This document shows, piece after piece, positions 16,224 through 25,163 of a DNA stretch of 64,000 nucleotides. Below the pieces are notes generated by a model that was not told the DNA's origin, did not search any database, and saw nothing but the letters and a program-made list of their open reading frames with translations. Source of the stretch: Mucilaginibacter straminoryzae (GTDB lineage: Bacteria; Bacteroidota; Bacteroidia; Sphingobacteriales; Sphingobacteriaceae); NCBI RefSeq assembly GCF_022953055.1, contig NZ_JALJEJ010000004.1, forward strand, positions 443,925 through 507,924, read 5' to 3'. Position 1 is the stretch's first letter. The number at the start of each line of letters is the position of its first letter. The translations under genes were made by a program, and so were the position numbers.

Positions 16224-17597
16224 ATGAGAAGATACCTTATCCAACTTACTTTAATGCTTGCTGCCCTACTTTATGGCGCAAATAGCAATGCACAAAAGGT
16301 AGCCCAAACGCCCCCCATGGGCTGGAATAGCTATAACTGCTTTGGCTCGGCCGTGCACGAGGATGAAGTAAAGGCAAACGCTGCTTACATGGCCAAACAT
16401 TTGAAACCGTATGGCTGGCAGTACATTGTGGTAGACTTTCTATGGTCATACGACAACCCGCCGGGCAGCCATATCGGTAACCCGTTTCAGCAGAAACTAT
16501 GGGATGGTTCGTATGTGCCATGGCTAACCATGGATAAATGGGGCCGGTTAACCCCGCAGCCTACCAAATTTCCATCTGCATTCAACACACACAGCTTTAA
16601 ACCGCTTGCTGATTATGTGCATGGCCTGGGCTTAAAATTCGGCATCCACGTCATGAGAGGCATTCCACGCCAGGCGGTTTGGTCAAAATCCCCTGTATTG
16701 GGTACAAAAGGCATCACGGCCGACATGATTGCAGATACCGCCTCTACCTGCCCATGGATGAACCATATGTACGGCCTGGACATGAGCAAGCCCGGCGCAC
16801 AGGAATACCTGAACTCTATCCTGGACTTATACGCCTCATGGGGTGTAGATTTCATTAAGGTGGATGATATTTCCCGGCCTTACCATAAAGCCGAGATCGA
16901 AGGCTATCAGAAAGCTATTCAGCATAGCAAACGCCCTATTGTGCTGAGCATTTCGCCAGGTGAAACACCGGTTAAAGAAGCCGACCACGTAAAGCAATAT
17001 GCCAATATGTGGCGCATGGCAGATGATTTCTGGGACAGTTGGAAAGAACTGCTGCACATGTTTGAATATGCCAAAACCTGGGAAGGCAAAGGCGGACCGG
17101 GTTACTGGCCGGATTGCGATATGCTGCAAATCGGTAAGCTTTCTAAACGTGGTCCTGTCGGCCCTGAACGTTATAGCAAGTTTACTAACGACGAGCTGTA
17201 TACCCATATGACGTTCTGGTGTATTTATAAATCGCCGTTGATGATGGGTGGAAACATGCCGGAGAACCGCCCGGTAGACCTGGCGCTGCTTTCTAATCCA
17301 GAAGTACTTGCCGTAAACCAGCGCGGCAGCAACCCTCGTCAATTATATTCCCGCAAAGATGACAGCATGGTTTGGTACAGCGAAATACCCGGTTCGAAAG
17401 ACCTTTACGTAGCGCTTTTTAACCTTTCTGATCATGCCCAACCGGTAAGTATCCCTTTAAAAGAGCTGAAGCTGGAAGGCAAAGTGACGGTAAGAGACCT
17501 TTGGAAAAAACAAAATGCGGGCACCTTCAGCGGTGATTACCAGCATCAGGTAAGCTCGCACGGCGCGGCACTGATCCGCATTTCACCAGTTCATTAA
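16224..17597 (+). CDS. GH27 glycoside hydrolase (alpha-galactosidase or beta-L-arabinopyranosidase)
   Basis: A 457-residue protein with a signal peptide (LTLMLAALLYGANSNA) and a GH27 TIM barrel: TPPMGWNSYNCFGSAVHEDE (about 29-48), then WQYIVVDF, GIHVMRGIPRQ, and the nucleophile strand VDFIKVDDIS (Asp near 213). The acid/base Asp is probably in WRMADDFWDSW (about 262-272). A C-terminal beta-sandwich follows. GH27 enzymes are usually alpha-galactosidases, but some are beta-L-arabinopyranosidases. Here the gene sits between araD and araA, so release of L-arabinose from plant polysaccharide outside the cytoplasm is attractive; this is inferred from context. It probably acts in the periplasm or at the cell surface. 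Confidence 0.88.
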   Translation: MRRYLIQLTLMLAALLYGANSNAQKVAQTPPMGWNSYNCFGSAVHEDEVKANAAYMAKHLKPYGWQYIVVDFLWSYDNPPGSHIGNPFQQKLWDGSYVPWLTMDKWGRLTPQPTKFPSAFNTHSFKPLADYVHGLGLKFGIHVMRGIPRQAVWSKSPVLGTKGITADMIADTASTCPWMNHMYGLDMSKPGAQEYLNSILDLYASWGVDFIKVDDISRPYHKAEIEGYQKAIQHSKRPIVLSISPGETPVKEADHVKQYANMWRMADDFWDSWKELLHMFEYAKTWEGKGGPGYWPDCDMLQIGKLSKRGPVGPERYSKFTNDELYTHMTFWCIYKSPLMMGGNMPENRPVDLALLSNPEVLAVNQRGSNPRQLYSRKDDSMVWYSEIPGSKDLYVALFNLSDHAQPVSIPLKELKLEGKVTVRDLWKKQNAGTFSGDYQHQVSSHGAALIRISPVH

Positions 17598-17618
17598 TTA
17601 AAATTACAAACCTCAGAT

Positions 17619-19109
17619 ATGATCGATCTAAAAAACTTTGAAGTATGGTTTTTAACCGGTAGCCAGCATTTATATGGCGAGGAAACCCTGAAACAGGTTG
17701 CCCAGCATTCGCAGGAAATTGTGAACGGACTGAATGCTTCCGGCCGCATCGCGGCGCAGTTGGTTTTTAAACCTGTTGTTAAAACTACCGAAGAAATCTA
17801 CTCCACTATTCAGGCGGCTAACCAAGCCCCTAATTGTATAGGTATCATTACCTGGATGCACACCTTCTCCCCTGCTAAAATGTGGATCAGGGGGTTAAGC
17901 GCATTGCAAAAACCATTGCTTCACCTGCATACCCAATTTAACCGCGATATTCCGTGGAGTTCTATTGATATGGATTTCATGAACCTGAACCAAAGCGCCC
18001 ATGGCGACCGCGAATTCGGCTTTATGGTATCACGCATGCGTATGGAGCGCAAGGTAGTAGTAGGCCATTGGCAAGATACCGAAGTAGCTTCAGATGTGGA
18101 TACCTGGGTACGTGCCGCCGCTGCATGGCACGACTGGCAGGGTGCAAAATTTGTTCGCTTTGGCGACAACATGCGCTATGTTGCCGTAACAGATGGTGAT
18201 AAGGTGGAAGCCGAATTAAAATTTGGCTTTTCGGTAAATACCCACGGCATCGGCGACCTGGTAGCGGTCATCAATGGTATCAGCGACAGCGAAATACAAC
18301 AATTGCTCACTGAATATGAAGACAGCTATACCATGAATGCTGCCTTGCGCAAAGGTGGCGAGAAACACCAGTCTGTTTATGATGCAGCGCGTATAGAATT
18401 AGGTTTACAAGCATTCCTGAAAGACGGCGGATTTAAGGGCTTCAGCGATACGTTTGAAGACCTGCACGGCATGGTACAATTACCGGGCATCGCCGCACAA
18501 CGCCTGATGGCGGCCGGTTACGGCTTTGCAGGTGAAGGCGACTGGAAAACTGCTGCCCTGGTACGCGCCTGCAAAGTAATGGGTGCCGGCTTGCCGGGTG
18601 GTAACGCCTTTATGGAAGATTATACCTACCACTTCGACCCGAACAATTCTTTAGTATTAGGTTCGCACATGCTGGAAGTGGATGCTTCCCTGGCCAACGG
18701 TAAAGCTTCGCTTGAGGTACATCCTTTAGGTATTGGTGGTAAAGCTGATCCTGCGCGCTTAGTATTCAACGTAGCAGGCGGACAAGCCTTAAACGCTTCT
18801 ATTGTAGACATGGGTAACCGTTTCCGTTTACTGGTTAACGAAGTAGAAGCGGTAGAGCCGCAGAACGATCTGCCTAAATTGCCGGTAGCGCGCGTACTAT
18901 GGAAACCGCTGCCAGATATGAAAACCGCCTGCGCTGCATGGATCTATGCAGGTGGGGCGCACCACACCGCTTATAGCCAAAACTTAACTTCTGCGCACAT
19001 GGAAGATTTCGCTTCAATGGCAAATATAGAATACGTTCGCATTGGTAAAGATACCCGCATCGACCAGTTACGTAACGAACTGCGCTGGAGCGACGTGTAC
19101 TACAAATAA
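17619..19109 (+). CDS. araA: L-arabinose isomerase
   Basis: A 496-residue cytoplasmic isomerase converting L-arabinose to L-ribulose, first step of the pathway. Characteristic stretches are [15 protein letters not shown] (about 10-24), [15 protein letters not shown] (about 79-93), [11 protein letters not shown], the metal-ligand Glu region [11 protein letters not shown] (about 306-316), and the His-containing HMLEVDAS (about 350). Length is that of bacterial AraA (about 500). It lies 21 bp behind the GH27 gene and is the last gene before a strong terminator at 19144. The order araB-araD-GH27-araA gives the complete catabolic route; no transporter or AraR regulator is in the window. Confidence 0.96.
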   Translation: MIDLKNFEVWFLTGSQHLYGEETLKQVAQHSQEIVNGLNASGRIAAQLVFKPVVKTTEEIYSTIQAANQAPNCIGIITWMHTFSPAKMWIRGLSALQKPLLHLHTQFNRDIPWSSIDMDFMNLNQSAHGDREFGFMVSRMRMERKVVVGHWQDTEVASDVDTWVRAAAAWHDWQGAKFVRFGDNMRYVAVTDGDKVEAELKFGFSVNTHGIGDLVAVINGISDSEIQQLLTEYEDSYTMNAALRKGGEKHQSVYDAARIELGLQAFLKDGGFKGFSDTFEDLHGMVQLPGIAAQRLMAAGYGFAGEGDWKTAALVRACKVMGAGLPGGNAFMEDYTYHFDPNNSLVLGSHMLEVDASLANGKASLEVHPLGIGGKADPARLVFNVAGGQALNASIVDMGNRFRLLVNEVEAVEPQNDLPKLPVARVLWKPLPDMKTACAAWIYAGGAHHTAYSQNLTSAHMEDFASMANIEYVRIGKDTRIDQLRNELRWSDVYYK

Positions 19110-19143
19110 TCGTTTTCCATTTTTACTTTAATAAATTTAGTTT

Positions 19144-19175
19144 AAGGTCTGCTTTGAAAAAGGCGGACCTTTTTT
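19144..19175 (+). terminator. Terminator of the arabinose operon
   Basis: AAGGTCTGC (19144-19152) pairs with GCGGACCTT (19163-19171), one T-G pair included, and is followed by T-rich sequence to 19175. It lies 35 bp after the araA stop codon. Confidence 0.8.
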
Positions 19176-19454
19176 ATTTCGCTTAATGTGTACAGATCGT
19201 ATTTTAATGTCCTTTCGACGAACAGTGTTTGGAAAATGAAGTGGCTGGCGAAAACCACTTCGCCACGTCTGCCGCGTTCGCCACATTTACCCGGTCAGCC
19301 ATAGGTTTTATAACTTTTATGTCAGGATTAGCGCCATTATTGTGACAGTAGCTTCATCTGTACCAATCAATACTAAATCCTGATAAAGCCTTGGTTAGGA
19401 AAATGTAGGGAGATAAAATTGAGGCAGAGATACGATCAAATCTATTTAGGTAAG
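19176..19454. other. Gene-free stretch, nothing assigned
   Basis: No reading frame of note. There is one short hairpin (GAAGTGG at 19238, CCACTTC at 19255), not followed by a T-run. It separates the converging araA and S41 peptidase genes and may carry remnants I cannot identify. Confidence 0.5.
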
Positions 19455-20933
19455 TTAATTTTTCAACCAATTTATTGCGGCATTTAACGTTGCATCAGCA
19501 ACTTGATCTTTATGGTCAGAAACCTCTACATCCGGGTGAATGTTAACTAAGTATTTCTTGTGGTTACGGTCAGCTACATAGCTGGTTGCAAGGTACAAAT
19601 ACGCACCTGTAGATAGTTTAAACCCCTGATTAGCTGTAATGAATCCGGCAGTAGGCTGCCCAAAAAGCCTTACATTATGCTTACCTATAAAACATACCGT
19701 GGTCATCTCGCCGCTGCTCGCTGTTCCCGCTCCTGCCAGCACTGCAATTTTGTTCCCGGGCGTTTTAACCTGGTATGGCTCTTTTACTGTTACCCCTTTT
19801 ATACCGTTAGCACCAGAACTGCCATTGTTATAAAACCATGGATAACCCACGTCTGACTTTGTTTTAGGATCAATAAAATATCCCAAGGTCCCCTCACCAA
19901 TGAGCGGCCCTAAACCGGCTATCATCGGGTACATGTTACCGCCTGAATCTTTACGCAAGTCGACGATCCAGCCTTTTACATCCTGCTTTGTATCAAGTTC
20001 CCGGATAAGTGCTTGGATTTGTTCAGCAAACCTAACGCTGGCGTTATTACTGGTTGATTCAAAGCCCGGCACCGACAGATAAGCTATTCCTCCCTCCAGC
20101 AATTTGGAGTATGGCTGTTGCTGAACTGAATTACCAGAGGCATACTTTTGCGCATTTATCTTACTTTGAAAGAAAGAATGCTTGTCTCCTGCTTTTCTTA
20201 GTTTACCTATCACATAGTCAGCAATGATTGGTGCATCATCAAGTGATGATACATTTTTAGACAGTTCCGCCATTTCCTTATCCACACTGCTCCAATCAAC
20301 GGAATCCGCGTATAAAGCATTCTGCTTTACAATGTTGATAACCTCTTTACCAAACTTTAAAAGCTGGTCATTTGATCTGGCATTCGCTACTGGCGAAAAC
20401 TCCTCTATGGCAAAATCGTCAAACCATGCAAAACCGCTACCCATTAAAAAACCACCTAATAACAAGCGTTTGGCATCAGCAGCTATTGTTAACTTAAGGG
20501 TAAGCTTTTTCCAGTCGTTATTTCCCGTTAGTTCCGCATTTTGCATCTGCGAGTTCTGGAAGCTGATGATTTTGTTGTTCTTATCCCATACCTGGCACCA
20601 CAACTGTACATTCCCATTTAAGTCACTGGTTTTCACGTAGCAGGTAACAGCTATTTCTTTAAGATGATCTGCCTGAATATTAGTTATCTCAGAGAAAGAA
20701 AAATACGCTGATGCCGGTAAAGTAGATGCTCCCCGAATGTAAAATGACTTACCGCCCGAGTGCTTTTGTTCGGCAGTTAAACTGGTAGTATAGCCTTCTG
20801 TTTCTTTACTATTCCACGCCTGCGGCATCAATTTAAGTGTGTCTCTGCCTAGCTCAAACCCTGGATTAATAATTTGGCAATAAGTGTTGAGGGCGAAAAA
20901 ACAATATGCAAGCAATGCAAACAATGTTTTCAT
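19455..20933 (-). CDS. S41 family peptidase with N-terminal beta-sandwich domain
   Basis: A 492-residue secreted or periplasmic protein with signal peptide (LFALLAYCFFALNTYC). Residues about 20-180 look like a carbohydrate-binding-like jelly roll (INPGFELG at the start, WKKLTLKLTI and GSGFAWFDDFAIEEF near the end). A helical linker follows, and then the S41 core from GGIAYLSVPGF (about 283): WIVDLRKDSGGN (about 322-333), KIAVLAGAGTASSGEMT with the nucleophile Ser (about 394-410), and GQPTAGFITANQG. No PDZ domain is visible, unlike CtpA, so it belongs to the tricorn/IRBP-like S41 side. Substrate is unknown. It is a single gene, convergent with araA. Confidence 0.85.
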   Translation of the reverse strand: MKTLFALLAYCFFALNTYCQIINPGFELGRDTLKLMPQAWNSKETEGYTTSLTAEQKHSGGKSFYIRGASTLPASAYFSFSEITNIQADHLKEIAVTCYVKTSDLNGNVQLWCQVWDKNNKIISFQNSQMQNAELTGNNDWKKLTLKLTIAADAKRLLLGGFLMGSGFAWFDDFAIEEFSPVANARSNDQLLKFGKEVINIVKQNALYADSVDWSSVDKEMAELSKNVSSLDDAPIIADYVIGKLRKAGDKHSFFQSKINAQKYASGNSVQQQPYSKLLEGGIAYLSVPGFESTSNNASVRFAEQIQALIRELDTKQDVKGWIVDLRKDSGGNMYPMIAGLGPLIGEGTLGYFIDPKTKSDVGYPWFYNNGSSGANGIKGVTVKEPYQVKTPGNKIAVLAGAGTASSGEMTTVCFIGKHNVRLFGQPTAGFITANQGFKLSTGAYLYLATSYVADRNHKKYLVNIHPDVEVSDHKDQVADATLNAAINWLKN

Positions 20934-21061
20934 GATAGGAAGGTTGTTTTAAAAATGACGAAGTAATTTAGAAGTTAAAACAGCTATATCCAAGTATTAT
21001 TGTCTGTGATAGCTTTTGTTTGTTTTAGCATTAGAAAGGTGTCATGATAAATAGCTGTGAA

Positions 21062-21092
21062 TTGATGGTGTTAAAAGATCGGTGTAAATTTG
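21062..21092 (+). promoter_or_regulatory. Promoter of the GlxA-type regulator
   Basis: TAAATTTG (21085-21092) is an exact match to TAnnTTTG, with TTG at 21062-21064, 20 bp upstream. The box ends 4 bp before the ATG at 21097, so transcription should begin at or next to the start codon, giving a leaderless or nearly leaderless message. Confidence 0.5.
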
Positions 21093-21096
21093 AGCA

Positions 21097-22056
21097 ATGG
21101 ATAAAGCGCCCTTAAAAGTAGCCTTTATAGTGCCCCCTAAAGTGCATCTGCTGGATATTACCGGTCCGGCTCACGTATTCTATGAGGCAAAAGACGAAGG
21201 CGCGCCGCTGGAACTGATCTTTAGTAACATCATAAAAGGACAGCATGAGGCCGAAAGCAGCAGTATGCTGGCATTCTATAAGCTTGTCGATTTCTCTGGG
21301 ATCAACCTTGGAAAAGGCGACCTGGTGTTTATCCCCGGCATTGAATCTTCGTTACTATTAAGCCGGGAGTTTTTGGATGCCTGCAAACCCTTTCAGCAAT
21401 GGCTAAGGGAACAATATCAACGTGGCGCCGTATTATGCTCGGTTTGTACAGGCGCCTTTTTGCTGGCAGATGCCGGGCTGTTAGACGGCAAACAATGTAC
21501 CAGCCACTGGAAATACCTTGACGAGATACATAAACGATACCCGAAACTGAAAGTATTGGATAACAGACTTTTTGTATCCGATAGCGATATCTATACCAGT
21601 GCAGGTGTTACTTCGGGTATCGACCTTGCGCTGCATATCCTCGAAAAGAAACTCGGCTCCTACTTTGCTGCCAAAATAGCTAAGGAAGTAGTGGTTTATC
21701 ATCGCCGCTCTGAAAAAGATCCGCAGTTAGACGCATTTATGCTTTACCGTAACCATCTTGACCATCGCATACACGCGGTACAGGATATGTTGGCACAAAA
21801 CCTGTCGGACCAAACGGCTATAGAGGTGCTGGCAGAAAAGGTTTGCATGAGCCCAAGAAATCTGACGCGACTTTTTAAGAAAACCACTCAAATTACTATC
21901 GGCAGTTATATCGCGCAATTACGGATCAGCCACGCCGTAAAATTACTGAATGAGGGTTACACCCTGCAGGCCGCTGCTGATAGTTGCGGACTGAAAAGCA
22001 CGGCCCATCTACGCAGGATGATCGCTAAAAGCAGTACCGCAGCAATGTCCGGATAG
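21097..22056 (+). CDS. GlxA family AraC-type transcriptional regulator
   Basis: A 319-residue regulator with an N-terminal DJ-1/PfpI (class I glutamine amidotransferase-like) domain and a C-terminal AraC helix-turn-helix. The DJ-1 part has ITGPAHVFYEA (about 23-33) and the elbow Cys in SVCTGAFLLADAG (about 115-127), then GVTSGIDLALHIL. The HTH part (about 225-310) carries VLAEKVCMSPRNLTRLFKK and a second helix pair near LQAAADSCGLKSTAHLRR. GlxA-type proteins often sense small nitrogen compounds and activate adjacent genes. Here the next gene codes for a stand-alone DJ-1 protein with the same SVCTGA motif, the likely target and partner. The elbow Cys is kept, so a catalytic or sensing role is possible. 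Confidence 0.88.
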   Translation: MDKAPLKVAFIVPPKVHLLDITGPAHVFYEAKDEGAPLELIFSNIIKGQHEAESSSMLAFYKLVDFSGINLGKGDLVFIPGIESSLLLSREFLDACKPFQQWLREQYQRGAVLCSVCTGAFLLADAGLLDGKQCTSHWKYLDEIHKRYPKLKVLDNRLFVSDSDIYTSAGVTSGIDLALHILEKKLGSYFAAKIAKEVVVYHRRSEKDPQLDAFMLYRNHLDHRIHAVQDMLAQNLSDQTAIEVLAEKVCMSPRNLTRLFKKTTQITIGSYIAQLRISHAVKLLNEGYTLQAAADSCGLKSTAHLRRMIAKSSTAAMSG

Positions 22057-22099
22057 TGCAGGTAATTGTCCTGATCAGGTGATAAAGCCTTGATATTTT

Positions 22100-22119
22100 T
22101 GGATTAATTATTTAATCCA
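22100..22119. promoter_or_regulatory. Palindrome before the DJ-1 gene, possible operator
   Basis: TGGATTAATTATTTAATCCA has perfect 8-bp arms (TGGATTAA/TTAATCCA) around TTAT. It ends 2 bp before the ATG at 22122 and lies 43 bp after the GlxA stop. It could be a regulator site, or an RNA hairpin that hides the start codon. Confidence 0.4.
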
Positions 22120-22121
22120 AT

Positions 22122-22919
22122 ATGAAAAATTTTATTTTTTTTACTACCATTCTCGCGCTGTTGCTGACTACATCGGTTAACGCGATGATGAAGAAAACCG
22201 GCTACTATTGCATGCCCTGCGGTAACGACTGCGACACCATAGCCTACAGTGGGCCCGGCACCTGCCCACATTGTGGCATGAAGTTATACACGCAGCCGGA
22301 GATAGAAAACCTAAAACGCAATCAGCAAAAACAGATTAAAGTTGCCTTTTACCTGCAGCAAGGGGTAGAAGTGCTTGATTTTGCCGGCCCGATGGAAGTG
22401 TTTACTGCCGCTGGCTTTGAAGTATTCACGGTTTCTAAAACAAAAGACCCGGTATTGTCGCAGGGAGTGCTTAAAATTATCCCCGACTATGACATTAAGG
22501 ACGCCCCCGAAGCAGATATCCTGGCTTTTTTCGGGGGTGGCTCTAACAACATTACCGATGATAACGAAGTGATGCAGTGGATAAAAGGCTATAAACGTCC
22601 GCAATATTATTTTTCTGTTTGTACCGGTGCCTTTGCCCTCGGCAAAGCCGGCCTTCTCGATGGCCTGACTGCAACTACCTTTCACATGAGCATTGGTTCA
22701 TTGCGCAAAGCCTGCCCTAACACCAAAGTACTCTCCGACGTACGTTTTGTAGACAACGGCAAAATAATGACCACCGCGGGTATCTCAGCCGGGATAGACG
22801 GTGCGCTCCATCTTGTTGCCAAAATAAAAGGCATGTCCGCTGCAAAAAACGTTACCACTTACATGGAATATGACAAGTGGGTACCAGAACAAGGGCTGAT
22901 CGTTGATAAAGCTAAATAA
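22122..22919 (+). CDS. DJ-1/PfpI family protein with N-terminal heavy-metal-binding motif
   Basis: A 265-residue secreted or membrane-attached protein. A signal-like N-terminus (FIFFTTILALLLTTSVNA) is followed by a short Cys/His zinc-ribbon-like module (YYCMPCGNDCDTIAYSGPG then CPHCGMKLY, about 27-57), resembling the heavy-metal-binding domain found in copper proteins. The rest is a DJ-1/PfpI fold: FAGPMEVFTAAGFEVFTVSK (about 87-106), a nucleophile-elbow Cys in FSVCTGAFALGKAGLLDG (about 164-181), and GISAGIDGALHLVAKI. Export of a DJ-1 domain with a metal module is unusual; most DJ-1 proteins are cytoplasmic. It is probably controlled by the GlxA-type regulator encoded 65 bp upstream. Substrate unknown. 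Confidence 0.82.
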   Translation: MKNFIFFTTILALLLTTSVNAMMKKTGYYCMPCGNDCDTIAYSGPGTCPHCGMKLYTQPEIENLKRNQQKQIKVAFYLQQGVEVLDFAGPMEVFTAAGFEVFTVSKTKDPVLSQGVLKIIPDYDIKDAPEADILAFFGGGSNNITDDNEVMQWIKGYKRPQYYFSVCTGAFALGKAGLLDGLTATTFHMSIGSLRKACPNTKVLSDVRFVDNGKIMTTAGISAGIDGALHLVAKIKGMSAAKNVTTYMEYDKWVPEQGLIVDKAK

Positions 22920-23562
22920 CGGTTAGTACCGCAGTTAAGCTAATAGTACCATTATCTTGTTATTCTCTGAAGGAAACAGGGTAATGGTTTATTCTGTATT
23001 CGCCTGTTTTTAAAATTTGCGTTAAATCTCCGTCCTCGCTTTAACCATACTCTACTGCTGAAATAGGTTTTTCAAAAGATATCTTTAAGCTCGCTTCTAT
23101 TTCCCGCGAAGGTTTGCATTGAATAAACATCAGGCTTTAAGCGATATCGTACAATTTCGCAGTGCGCGGTTTAACGCTGAACAACACCCTTTTCATCTCC
23201 TGGAAATATTCTGGCTAAGTCCTCAAATTCAGCTTTTTTTGCAATCGGACGAAAACCCCTAAAAACAGTAAAGCCTCCTGATGGGCAGGAGGCCTTTACT
23301 AACCAATTATAAACCTAAATTATGAGAAGACTTTTTTATCAATTATTATGGTGTAAAATTAACACTTACTTTTTACACCAACAAATTTTTTTAATTTTTT
23401 TATCAAAGAATCTCGATTTCCCTTATCAATATTGAAAACCTACGACAAATATATTATTAGTTTATCAATAATTGTATCAACTACATGTAAAAATAACTGT
23501 TACAAAACAATTCTTTAACATTCTGCCAATCATATACAACGGTTATCATTTATTATTGCAGC
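22920..23562. other. Gene-free structured intergenic region
   Basis: No convincing gene in 643 bp. A strong hairpin spans 23267-23300: AGTAAAGCCTCCTG against CAGGAGG-C-CTTTACT, 14 paired bases with one bulged C. Behind it come AACCAATTATAAACC and a mini-frame 23321-23434 (37 codons, MRRLFYQLLWCKIN and on). A second perfect stem, GGTGTAAAA (23350-23358) with TTTTACACC (23371-23379), lies inside that frame and is followed by T-rich sequence. The pattern could be an attenuator-like leader, a small RNA with terminator, or a relic of an outer-membrane protein gene start. The last 120 bp before the MFS gene are very AT-rich and may hold its promoter. Confidence 0.5.
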
Positions 23563-24777
23563 ATGAAAAACAATCACCAGGGAAACTATGAGCAGCAGCT
23601 TACGCCGCTCACCCTCTGGGTAATGACGATCACCACCTGCCTGGTAGTTGCAAACATCTATTACAACCAGCCTTTGCTGAATGATATCGCGCAGGATTTT
23701 AAGGTAAGTACGGCCAAAGCCGGCCAGGTATCTATGTACACGCAGATGGGTTATGCCGCGGGATTATTATTTATTGTCCCTTTGGCGGATATGCTGCAAC
23801 GTAAAAAACTGATGCTGATCGATTTTGCGTTGATCATCGCCTCGCTGCTGGCCATCGGCTTTTCCAAAAACATCATTTTACTTTATGCCGCCAGTTTTCT
23901 GGTAGGGCTATCTTCGGTAATCCCTCAATTATTGATCCCGATGGTTGCACATCTGGCTAAACCGTCCGAACGGGGCAAAAAGATTGGATTTGTACAAAGT
24001 GGTCTGCTCATTGGCATACTGCTGTCAAGGACGATTAGCGGCTTCGCCGGTGCACATTTTGGCTGGCGCTCTATCTTTTATATAGCCGCAGGCCTGATGG
24101 TGGTACTCTGGTTCTTAGTCTACAGGCTACTGCCAGAGATAGAGCCATCGTACCACGGTAAATACGGCAGCCTGATGAAATCATTGATAGACATATTTAA
24201 AGAAGAACCAAAGCTAAGGCTTGCGGCTTTTAGAGGGGCGCTATGCTTTGCGGCCTTCAGCGCCTTCTGGTCTACATTGATCTTTCTGCTACGGCTGCCC
24301 CAATTTAACGAGGGGAGCGATGTAGCGGGGCTGTTCGGCCTTGTTGGCGCATTTGGCGCTATCGCTGTAGGGTTTATGGGCCGGTTGAGCGATAAAATGG
24401 ACGCCTATAAACTTTCTACCTTTACTATTTTACTATTAGTGATCTCTTTTATCGTCTTCTTTTTCTCGGGAAGCAGTTTCATTGGGTTGGTCATCGGGGT
24501 TATCCTGATGGATATGGGCGTACAGGCTACGCACATCTCTAACCAGACGATTATCTTCTCATTAAACCCGGCAGCCCGCAATCGGATCAATACCGTATAC
24601 ATGGTGTCCTATTTTGTCGGCGGCTCGCTGGGCACACTGGTGGCCACCCAGCTATGGGGCAGCTACGGCTGGAACGGGGTGTGCGCTATTGGTACAATTC
24701 TGTCTGTTATCGTACTGATTGTACAATTGCTTAATCATAAAAACATGACCGTAAGTAATAAAACTGTACAGCAATAG
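23563..24777 (+). CDS. MFS transporter
   Basis: A 404-residue major facilitator with 12 hydrophobic segments in two halves. The loop between helices 2 and 3 reads PLADMLQRKKLMLID (about 87-101), the family's G-x-x-D-R-x-G-R-R region in loose form; the matching loop in the second half is GRLSDKMDAYKL. The N-terminus is short and charged (NNHQGNYEQQL), placing it in the cytoplasm. Helix 1 has VVANIYYNQPLLNDIAQDF, typical of the YybF/SotB-like drug and sugar exporters in this family. Substrate cannot be told. It stands alone between the gene-free region and a clear terminator at 24831. Confidence 0.88.
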   Translation: MKNNHQGNYEQQLTPLTLWVMTITTCLVVANIYYNQPLLNDIAQDFKVSTAKAGQVSMYTQMGYAAGLLFIVPLADMLQRKKLMLIDFALIIASLLAIGFSKNIILLYAASFLVGLSSVIPQLLIPMVAHLAKPSERGKKIGFVQSGLLIGILLSRTISGFAGAHFGWRSIFYIAAGLMVVLWFLVYRLLPEIEPSYHGKYGSLMKSLIDIFKEEPKLRLAAFRGALCFAAFSAFWSTLIFLLRLPQFNEGSDVAGLFGLVGAFGAIAVGFMGRLSDKMDAYKLSTFTILLLVISFIVFFFSGSSFIGLVIGVILMDMGVQATHISNQTIIFSLNPAARNRINTVYMVSYFVGGSLGTLVATQLWGSYGWNGVCAIGTILSVIVLIVQLLNHKNMTVSNKTVQQ

Positions 24778-24828
24778 TTACCTTATCCAGACAATTATCG
24801 AATTTTTTAAAAATATTTCATCTCTTAA

Positions 24829-24870
24829 AAACTCGCTTTTTAACACCAAGAAGCGGGTTTTTTATTTTTT
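24829..24870 (+). terminator. Terminator of the MFS gene
   Basis: ACTCGCTT (24831-24838) pairs with AAGCGGGT (24851-24858), one G-T pair, and is followed by TTTTTTATTTTTT. It lies about 52 bp after the stop codon of the transporter gene. Confidence 0.8.
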
Positions 24871-24951
24871 GAGGTCTTCTATTATCGACTTTTTTTACAC
24901 TGTACTGAAGTTTGGCATTGTATTGGGACAACTCTAATCAAATACGCTGTT

Positions 24952-25137
24952 ATGATAACTGAAAAAGGAAACGGAAACAACGAGGAGCAAGAGTGGGAAA
25001 ACCCGCTTGACCCCGAAGCGCCCGCAGACAGCAGAGATAAAGAACAAGTTGAAAGACAATACCAGGAGGCAAAACGCCGTAAAGAGAATCTGACAGAAAC
25101 AGACCACCTGGATCACCCAAAAAAGGAAAGTAAATAA
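24952..25137 (+). CDS. Small charged hypothetical protein, 61 aa
   Basis: A 61-residue, very hydrophilic protein: 13 Glu and 7 Lys with Asp, Asn and Arg, no hydrophobic core, e.g. ENPLDPEAPADSRDKEQVER. It is probably disordered or helical. I know similar small acidic-basic proteins as hypotheticals in Sphingobacteriaceae, but no function. Support for being real: an ATG after a 80-bp leader behind the MFS terminator, a clean frame, and a second small gene 26 bp downstream that shares the same final terminator (25362). The opposite strand is also open here for 88 codons, but that frame has no family features and runs against both small genes. Confidence 0.5.
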   Translation: MITEKGNGNNEEQEWENPLDPEAPADSRDKEQVERQYQEAKRRKENLTETDHLDHPKKESK

Positions 25138-25163
25138 GTTTTTGACCTAAAAGAATTACAGTT

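Noticed and set aside
19238..19261. Hairpin after the araA terminator as a second terminator
   Set aside because: The 7-bp stem has no T-run on either strand and a strong terminator already lies 70 bp upstream.
23321..23434. 37-codon mini-gene MRRLFYQLLW...
   Set aside because: Its second half is AT-rich low-complexity sequence with an internal RNA stem; reported as part of the structured region rather than as a gene.
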